Shown here piece by piece: positions 43,372 to 47,894 of a stretch of DNA of 47,894 bases. The DNA lies in assembly GCA_964461035.1 (NCBI GenBank), contig CAYWRI010000008.1:1-47894 (forward strand). The letters are read 5' to 3'. Source of the DNA: CAYZNE01 sp964461035. GTDB taxonomy: Archaea; Nanobdellota; Nanobdellia; Woesearchaeales; CAYZNE01. The position numbers were made by a program, and so were the translations under genes. The notes under the pieces are model-generated. The model made no database searches and was not told the DNA's origin. It was given only the letters and a program-made list of their open reading frames with translations. Positions within the stretch are counted from its first letter, which is position 1. Each line of letters opens with the position of its first letter.

Positions 43372-43851
43372 TTACCACATGGGTCTTTTCTTATTTGTAT
43401 CAAGATTTCTTTCAATATTAAGAATGTGTTGTCGTAATGCATCTAATTCTGATTTGATTAAATCTAATTTTGAATTTATTAATGCAATATCTGTTGATTT
43501 GAATTGATCAGAACTTACCTCATTAACTTGAGAAGGACCATCAGAATATCCTCTTTCATGCAAATCATGAATTCCTTCAGGTCTAGAACTTGAACCTTCT
43601 CTAAAATTACCCGTATTACTCATATTACTACTATTACCACTAATATCACTATTGCTATTATTGCCACCATTATTTGAATTAAACCCCTCTCCAAAAGAAT
43701 CAGAACTGGTTGAAGGTGTTGATGAATTACTAAAACTATCTGAAGATGATTCTCCGAAAGGATTTGAATTATCAGTTCCTAGCGGCGCCCCAAGATCTGA
43801 ACTACTACCAAAAACATCATCATCTTTTTTCTTTTTTCCTAAACCAAACAT
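43372..43851 (-). CDS. Ser/Asn/Gly-rich disordered protein with C-terminal coiled coil
   Basis: 159 residues. It starts MFGLGKKKKDDDVFGSSSD, continues as a low-complexity Ser/Asn/Gly/Phe linker to about residue 110, and ends with a coiled coil of about 40 residues (IALINSKLDLIKSELDALRQ) and a PMW terminus. There is no membrane segment. It follows the upstream membrane protein by one base and precedes lspA by 13 bases. The basic head, long linker and coiled coil suggest a membrane-proximal tether, which is inference only. Confidence 0.75.
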   Translation of the reverse strand: MFGLGKKKKDDDVFGSSSDLGAPLGTDNSNPFGESSSDSFSNSSTPSTSSDSFGEGFNSNNGGNNSNSDISGNSSNMSNTGNFREGSSSRPEGIHDLHERGYSDGPSQVNEVSSDQFKSTDIALINSKLDLIKSELDALRQHILNIERNLDTNKKRPMW

Positions 43852-43852
43852 T

Positions 43853-44401
43853 TTAACCTCTTAAAAAAGAATTCACAGTCTTAACAATCCATAAAGGAAT
43901 ATTCTGAATAACTTCAAACACAGATCTTTTAGGATAAATTTGAATATTTTTATTTGCAAGATTAGTAATTAATTCTTTTGAATTGATAAATAAGTTTTTA
44001 ACACCTGTTTCTATTGATTCAACTCCCGAATTTCCAAGAGCATCTTTCTTTACAACAACAATATTTGTATTATCAGCTATAACATCCTTTAATTTGTCAG
44101 CGTTAATGTTATTTAGCATATTTGTTAGAGATTCTTTACTTATTACTTGAGTTCCATTCTTATTTATTGATATTCCTTCTAAATTCCCTTCATCATCAAC
44201 TATAACAAATGTGTTTTTTGATTCTGCAATATCCTTCTTAAATGCTGTTGCATCAATAGTAATCACAACTGCAAAAATAACAAAAGCGATTATTACAATT
44301 GCCAAAACAAAGAGAACTGATTTTACTAAACTTTTTATCAGCCAGAACACTATTGCAATTGCTAAAATAATTCCTATAATAGTTAGTATTGTGCTTATCA
44401 T
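43853..44401 (-). CDS. Membrane protein with two N-terminal helices, unknown
   Basis: 182 residues. Two hydrophobic helices (about 1-20 and 25-50) are followed by a soluble domain of about 130 residues with alternating strands and helices (FVIVDDEGNLEGISINKNG and onwards) and an amphipathic C-terminal helix. It is the first gene of the operon with the disordered protein and lspA. The family is not recognised; no catalytic residues stand out. Confidence 0.7.
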   Translation of the reverse strand: MISTILTIIGIILAIAIVFWLIKSLVKSVLFVLAIVIIAFVIFAVVITIDATAFKKDIAESKNTFVIVDDEGNLEGISINKNGTQVISKESLTNMLNNINADKLKDVIADNTNIVVVKKDALGNSGVESIETGVKNLFINSKELITNLANKNIQIYPKRSVFEVIQNIPLWIVKTVNSFLRG

Positions 44402-44530
44402 ATTATAACTTTCACATTACTCATTTATAAATATATTCATATCTTTCTTGTAATCATTATTTGCTATTTTAAATTATTTTCCTGATTGCTTATTTAATAT
44501 GAATTAGTATGGTGTTTATAGAAAAAATAT

Positions 44531-45436
44531 CTAATTACCTCGCAGAGGATTTTGAGCATATGCTCTTATAGTTTTTAATGCATTTGATTCAATTTCTGAA
44601 GAATGTGTTTCAAGTGCATCTGGTGAAATCCATTCAAAGCCTTTTGCATTTTCATTTAATTTAACCTCTCCAGAAACATAAGCAACATGATCTATAAAAA
44701 TTCTTCTACCATTAGGTTCAGGAAATACGTGTAATGGTCTTGAATCAATACTTGCACATAACCCTGTTTGTTTCCAAATTTCTTTTTCAAGTGAATATGA
44801 TATGTTACCTGCTTTAACTCCACCTCCAACAATTGTGAAGTCTTCTCCCCAAGTACCTGTTTTTATTATCAAAATACGTCTTGCTTCTCCTTTTTTATAC
44901 TCCTTACTACCATCAACTAAGATTGCTCCAACAGTGGGCTTACTATACGATGAAACTAAATTTTGAACTAATCCTGGTATATTTTCTTCGTTTTTAGGAA
45001 TAATTGGCAAAGGATAATACCCATTTTTCAGAATATAATCTGCTAAATTTTCAGGAGACCATACAGAATTTTTAGGAACATATATCTGAGGATCTTTAAG
45101 ATTATGACTAAATAAATATTGAACACCTGCAAATTGATCTATACCCAGTTCATAAGCTGCACTCGGCCCTAATATGTTTTCTGGATTAATATAATAAGAA
45201 AATCCTGTTGAACCTAATTTATTGATATTATTTAAATAATATAATTCAACCATTCTAGGGTCTAAACTTTTATCACTTGCTAACTTAACAAATCCGTTAG
45301 TTATTCCCATCACTTTAGACATACTAGGTGCAAGTACTTCTATATCTGCTTTAGAAAATATTTCATGTGCTTTCATAATTTCATCAAAATGCTTTCTAAA
45401 GCTCCCATGAATAATGCATTTTATTTTATTAGACAT
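44531..45436 (-). CDS. Nucleotide-hydrolase-like domain fused to a Nudix domain with altered Nudix box
   Basis: 301 residues. The N-terminal half starts CIIHGSFRKHFDEIMKAHEI and later ADIEVLAPSMS, the look of the nucleoside 2-deoxyribosyltransferase/DUF4406-like Rossmann fold. The C-terminal half (about 165-290) is a Nudix fold: strand GEARRILIIKTGTWG, then GGGVKAGNISYSLEKEIWKQ at about 205-224, and EWISPDAL. The Nudix box normally reads GX5EX7REUXEEXGU; here the first Glu is Asn and the EE pair is Lys-Gln, so metal-dependent hydrolysis may be lost or changed. A role in sensing or clearing modified nucleotides is inferred. Confidence 0.65.
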   Translation of the reverse strand: MSNKIKCIIHGSFRKHFDEIMKAHEIFSKADIEVLAPSMSKVMGITNGFVKLASDKSLDPRMVELYYLNNINKLGSTGFSYYINPENILGPSAAYELGIDQFAGVQYLFSHNLKDPQIYVPKNSVWSPENLADYILKNGYYPLPIIPKNEENIPGLVQNLVSSYSKPTVGAILVDGSKEYKKGEARRILIIKTGTWGEDFTIVGGGVKAGNISYSLEKEIWKQTGLCASIDSRPLHVFPEPNGRRIFIDHVAYVSGEVKLNENAKGFEWISPDALETHSSEIESNALKTIRAYAQNPLRGN

Positions 45437-45476
45437 ATTTATATTAAAATAACCAACATATTAAAAACTTTACCAT

Positions 45477-45493
45477 TTAGTAATGATAACTAA
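45477..45493. promoter_or_regulatory. Candidate Fur/PerR operator
   Basis: TTAGT-AATGATA-ACTAA is an inverted repeat whose AATGATAA centre resembles the bacterial Fur box. It lies in the divergent region between the Nudix gene and the Fur-family gene, about 94 bases before the fur ATG, so either gene could be its target. Weak evidence. Confidence 0.25.
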
Positions 45494-45555
45494 AACTAAT
45501 TTACTAAATGTTAATCAAGATTTATTAATTTATTATTACCAATAAATCCAAAACA

Positions 45556-45565
45556 TTTATATATT
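45556..45565 (+). promoter_or_regulatory. TATA box of the oxidative-stress operon
   Basis: TTTATATATT centred about 26 bases before ATG 45587, again the leaderless spacing. Confidence 0.6.
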
Positions 45566-45586
45566 GATAGTGATTCCTAATTAATA

Positions 45587-45994
45587 ATGAGTATTAATAA
45601 GGGTGTTGTTAAGAAGAGAGAAACTATCCAGAAAATAAAGATATTTGAATATCTTAGAAATGTTAAAATACATCCAACTGCAGAAACTATATACAAACAT
45701 GTTAAAAAAGAAATATCAACAATAACCTTAGCAACAGTATACAGAAACTTAAATTTGATGGCAGAAAACTTTGAAATATTAAGATTTGAAGTAAATAAAA
45801 AATACCATTATGATGCAAATTTACAAAAACATCAACATTGCATTTGTAGAAAATGTGGTAAAATAACTGATGTTTTTAAAAAAAAAATATCTGATTATGC
45901 ATTAAAAAACCTGGATAATACAGAATTTAATGCAGAAGAAGTGCAAGTACTTTATTATGGAACTTGTAAAAAATGTGGAGGTAAAACAAAATGA
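45587..45994 (+). CDS. perR: Fur/PerR family metal-dependent repressor
   Basis: 135 residues. A winged-helix DNA-binding half (recognition region TITLATVYRNLNLMAE, 45-60) joins a dimerisation half with a structural zinc site of two CxxC pairs (Cys87/Cys90 and Cys127/Cys130) and regulatory-site histidines around KHQH (81-84). Its location at the head of rubrerythrin and superoxide-reductase genes favours a PerR-type peroxide sensor over iron-uptake Fur, but the distinction is not proven. It overlaps the rubrerythrin start by four bases (ATGA), so it is co-translated and probably autoregulates the operon. Confidence 0.88.
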   Translation: MSINKGVVKKRETIQKIKIFEYLRNVKIHPTAETIYKHVKKEISTITLATVYRNLNLMAENFEILRFEVNKKYHYDANLQKHQHCICRKCGKITDVFKKKISDYALKNLDNTEFNAEEVQVLYYGTCKKCGGKTK

Positions 45995-46515
45995 GTAACA
46001 CAGAAGAAAATCTAAAAGCTGCATTCGCAGGAGAAAGTCAAGCAAGAAATAAATATACCTACTTTGCAAAAATAGCAAGAAAAGAAGGATATCACTATAT
46101 TGCTAAAATATTTGAAGAAACAGCAGAGAATGAAGTGCAACATGCAAAAGATGAGTTTAAATTATTGAAAGGAATTGGAAACACAGAAACTAATCTTCAA
46201 GCCGCAATTGATGGAGAACATTTTGAAACATCTGATATGTATCCTACTTTTGCTAAAAAAGCAGAAGAAGAAGGAAATATGGAAGCTGCAAAACTCTTTA
46301 AAGAAATAGCAGAAGTTGAAAAAAATCATGAAAAAAGATTCAAAAAACTTCTTGAATTAGTTAAAAGTAAAACAGTGTTCAAAAAAGAAAAACCAATTAG
46401 GTGGAAATGCAGTAAATGTGGTTATATTCATGAAGGAACAGAACCACCCGAAGTATGTCCAAGTTGTAAACATCCAAAAGAATATTATGAACCTGAATGT
46501 ATGTCTTTTGAGTAG
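45991..46515 (+). CDS. rbr: Rubrerythrin
   Basis: 174 residues. The ferritin-like four-helix domain has the diiron ligands in two ExxH-type motifs (AGESQARNKY; ENEVQHAKDE and the second pair EVEKNHEKRF). The C-terminal rubredoxin domain carries two CxxC pairs (CSKCGY and CPSCKH). It reduces hydrogen peroxide to water using electrons passed through the rubredoxin iron, a defence typical of anaerobes. It is translationally coupled to the repressor upstream. Confidence 0.96.
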   Translation: MSNTEENLKAAFAGESQARNKYTYFAKIARKEGYHYIAKIFEETAENEVQHAKDEFKLLKGIGNTETNLQAAIDGEHFETSDMYPTFAKKAEEEGNMEAAKLFKEIAEVEKNHEKRFKKLLELVKSKTVFKKEKPIRWKCSKCGYIHEGTEPPEVCPSCKHPKEYYEPECMSFE

Positions 46516-46520
46516 GAGGT
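46514..46520 (+). promoter_or_regulatory. Ribosome binding site of the superoxide reductase gene
   Basis: AGGAGGT, overlapping the rubrerythrin stop codon and four bases before ATG 46525. Confidence 0.7.
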
Positions 46521-46524
46521 AAAA

Positions 46525-46914
46525 ATGGCTAAGAAAAACGGAATATATAAATGTGAGATTTGTGGAAATGTTATCTCTGTAATTGAAGCAGGACCAGGAG
46601 AACTTGTTTGTTGTGGAAAACCAATGAACTTACTTGAAGAAAGAACTGCTGAAACAGAGGGAAAAGAAAAACACGTTCCAATTATTGAAAAAACAGAAAA
46701 TGGAATACTAGTTAAAGTTGGTTCTATTGATCATCCAATGGAAGAAAAGCATCACATTGAATTAATACAATTGATTTCAAAAGATGGTGTTGTAACAGGT
46801 AAAAGACTTAAACCAGGAAATCTTCCTCAAGTTGAATTTTGCTGTTTAGCAAGTGTGGAAGGACTAAAAGCAAGAGCATTATGTAATGTTCATGGGCTTT
46901 GGATTAGCAATTAA
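46525..46914 (+). CDS. dfx: Desulfoferrodoxin (two-iron superoxide reductase)
   Basis: 129 residues. The N-terminal desulforedoxin centre has Cys10, Cys13, Cys29 and Cys30. The catalytic centre II has His50 (KHVP), His70 (DHPM), His76 or His77 (KHHIEL), Cys120 and His123 (CNVHGLW). It reduces superoxide to peroxide without releasing oxygen; the peroxide is then handled by rubrerythrin, encoded just upstream. Nine bases separate the two genes. Confidence 0.96.
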   Translation: MAKKNGIYKCEICGNVISVIEAGPGELVCCGKPMNLLEERTAETEGKEKHVPIIEKTENGILVKVGSIDHPMEEKHHIELIQLISKDGVVTGKRLKPGNLPQVEFCCLASVEGLKARALCNVHGLWISN

Positions 46915-46940
46915 TTTTTTCTTTTTTTAATTTTTAATAT
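46912..46940 (+). terminator. Poly-T termination region after superoxide reductase
   Basis: Two long T runs directly after the stop codon, without a stem. They should end at least part of the stress-operon transcripts before nth. Confidence 0.45.
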
Positions 46941-46950
46941 TATTTATACC

Positions 46951-47616
46951 ATGACAAACAAACAAGAAAAGGAAATTGAGATTGTTATCAAAATTCTTAA
47001 AAAACATCTTCAAAATCATCAACTTCCAATAATAGAATTAATTGAAGAACAAACTGATGACCCTGAAAAGGTTTTAATAGGAACTATTTTATCAGCGAGA
47101 ACTAAAGATGAAGTTACAGCTAGTGCTGTAAGAAAATTATTCAAAAAAGTGAATAAAATTTCTGATTTAAAAAAATTATCTGAAAAAGAAATTCAAAAAT
47201 TAATTTATCCTGTTGGATTTTATAAAAATAAAGCAAAATATCTTAAGCAACTTCCAATAACATTAGAAAAAGAATTTAAGGGAGTTCTTCCAGATATTGT
47301 TGAAGAATTAATTAAGCTTCCAGGTGTTGGAAGAAAAACTGCTAATTTGGTTATTGCTGTTGGATTTAAGAAACCTGCTTTATGTATAGATATTCATTGT
47401 CATAGAATTCCTCAGAGAATAGGTTGGTTAGTTTCAAAAACACCATATGAAACAGAAATGAAATTAAGAAAAAAACTGCCAAAAAAACATTGGATGATTT
47501 TCAACACGATATTTGTTTCATTTGGACAGAATTTGTGCAGACCTGTTTCTCCCTATTGTAGTAAATGCCCAATCAAAAAATATTGTAAAAGAATAGGAGT
47601 CAAAACTACCCGATGA
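46951..47616 (+). CDS. nth: Endonuclease III (DNA glycosylase/AP lyase)
   Basis: 221 residues. The helix-hairpin-helix LPGVGRKTA carries the Schiff-base Lys129, Asp147 is the catalytic aspartate in CIDIHCHR, and the C-terminal [4Fe-4S] cluster has the C-X6-C-X2-C-X5-C spacing (Cys196, 203, 206, 212). It removes oxidised pyrimidines and cuts the abasic site in base-excision repair. It overlaps the next gene by four bases (ATGA), so the two glycosylases form an operon, lying downstream of the oxidative-stress genes. Confidence 0.95.
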   Translation: MTNKQEKEIEIVIKILKKHLQNHQLPIIELIEEQTDDPEKVLIGTILSARTKDEVTASAVRKLFKKVNKISDLKKLSEKEIQKLIYPVGFYKNKAKYLKQLPITLEKEFKGVLPDIVEELIKLPGVGRKTANLVIAVGFKKPALCIDIHCHRIPQRIGWLVSKTPYETEMKLRKKLPKKHWMIFNTIFVSFGQNLCRPVSPYCSKCPIKKYCKRIGVKTTR

Positions 47617-47894
47617 AAATAGTCAAAAAAATAAATGAACTTAAAAAAAGTCCTTTAAAAAAAATAGTTGACAAAAAATTAACAGAATTTATCAAACTTG
47701 GAAAAAAAGAAAATAAATATTGGTTTTCTGAACTCTGCTTTTGTTTATTAACTGCAAATACTTCTGCAGAATTAGGATTGAAAGTTCAAACAGAACTAGG
47801 TTACAAAGGATTTACAGAATTTAAAGATGAAGCAGAATTAGCTTTAAGATTGAAAAAAGTTAAATATAGATTTTATAACAGAAGAGCACATTTC
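47613..47894 (+). CDS. 8-oxoguanine DNA glycosylase/AP lyase, Ogg2 family (3' end outside window)
   Basis: The first 94 residues are visible. WFSELCFCLLTANTSAELGL and VKYRFYNRRAHF match the archaeal Ogg2 family, which excises 8-oxoguanine opposite any base; the helix-hairpin-helix and catalytic Lys/Asp lie beyond the window end. Overlap with nth couples purine and pyrimidine oxidative-damage repair. Confidence 0.85.
   Translation, partial: MKIVKKINELKKSPLKKIVDKKLTEFIKLGKKENKYWFSELCFCLLTANTSAELGLKVQTELGYKGFTEFKDEAELALRLKKVKYRFYNRRAHF

Noticed and set aside
43359..43442. 28-residue N-terminal extension of LspA
   Set aside because: It overlaps the upstream gene by about 70 bases and has no homology to LspA, whereas ATG 43358 begins the first membrane segment at the usual distance.

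Overview
The window is very AT-rich, gene-dense DNA from an archaeon, most likely a small-genome DPANN lineage of the Woesearchaeales/Pacearchaeales kind. Archaeal markers are the single-domain elongation factor 1-beta next to a four-CxxC zinc-ribbon gene, a tRNA-Thr(UGU) with an intron after position 37, the archaeal-type glycogen debranching enzyme, a cis-prenyltransferase with the DGNRTYA motif, an Ogg2-type 8-oxoguanine glycosylase, and TATA boxes centred about 26 bases before many start codons, which implies leaderless transcripts. Genes inside operons and several genes for secreted proteins use AGGTGA/GGAGGT ribosome binding sites instead.

Layout. 1-6584: a plus-strand cluster with the end of a membrane protein, a large Asn/Ser/Lys-rich coiled-coil protein, MoxR AAA+ ATPase, DUF58 protein and a membrane VWA protein. 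6581-11389: tRNA-dihydrouridine synthase, VOC protein, aminotransferase, small membrane protein, aldehyde dehydrogenase. 11480-13268: tRNA-Thr followed by a minus-strand secreted mini-Rhs gene, a broken 5' copy of the same gene family, and a second copy of the tRNA 3' end. 13270-14950: cold-shock protein, EF-1beta and zinc-ribbon genes, enclosed by an 82-bp inverted repeat that looks like a structured RNA. 14949-23990: nitroreductase, a second AAA+/VWA pair, carbon-nitrogen hydrolase, several unknown membrane or secreted proteins, MtaB-type tRNA methylthiotransferase and a frameshifted membrane gene. 24162-34035: SMC, an array of hairpins, and two tandem giant beta-helix surface proteins. 34243-37262: MscS channel, AmrS-like radical SAM enzyme, cis-prenyltransferase and a 56-residue protein. 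37265-42493: a 1044-residue secreted papain-like protease with FG-GAP and dockerin parts, and the glycogen debranching enzyme. 42554-45436: LspA with two membrane/disordered partners and a Nudix-domain protein. 45587-47894: an oxidative-stress and base-excision-repair cluster (Fur/PerR, rubrerythrin, superoxide reductase, endonuclease III, Ogg2).

The most unusual signal is a repeated architecture. Genes for large secreted proteins lie on the minus strand directly behind the 3' end of a plus-strand gene, and a second direct copy of that 3' end lies on the far side. The clearest case is the protease: 50 bp from the end of the 56-residue gene recur 3280 bp away with one mismatch. The mini-Rhs gene is bracketed by 22 bp of the tRNA-Thr 3' end (three mismatches). 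The two beta-helix genes are bracketed, less securely, by 28 bp of the smc 3' end (four mismatches). No integrase or transposase is visible in any of them. This suggests single-gene surface-protein cassettes integrated at gene 3' ends by a machinery encoded elsewhere. A second layer is a set of hairpin-rich intergenic elements at 4554-4656, 13461-13542, 14740-14821, 27695-28071 and 34082-34150, some of which share sequence.
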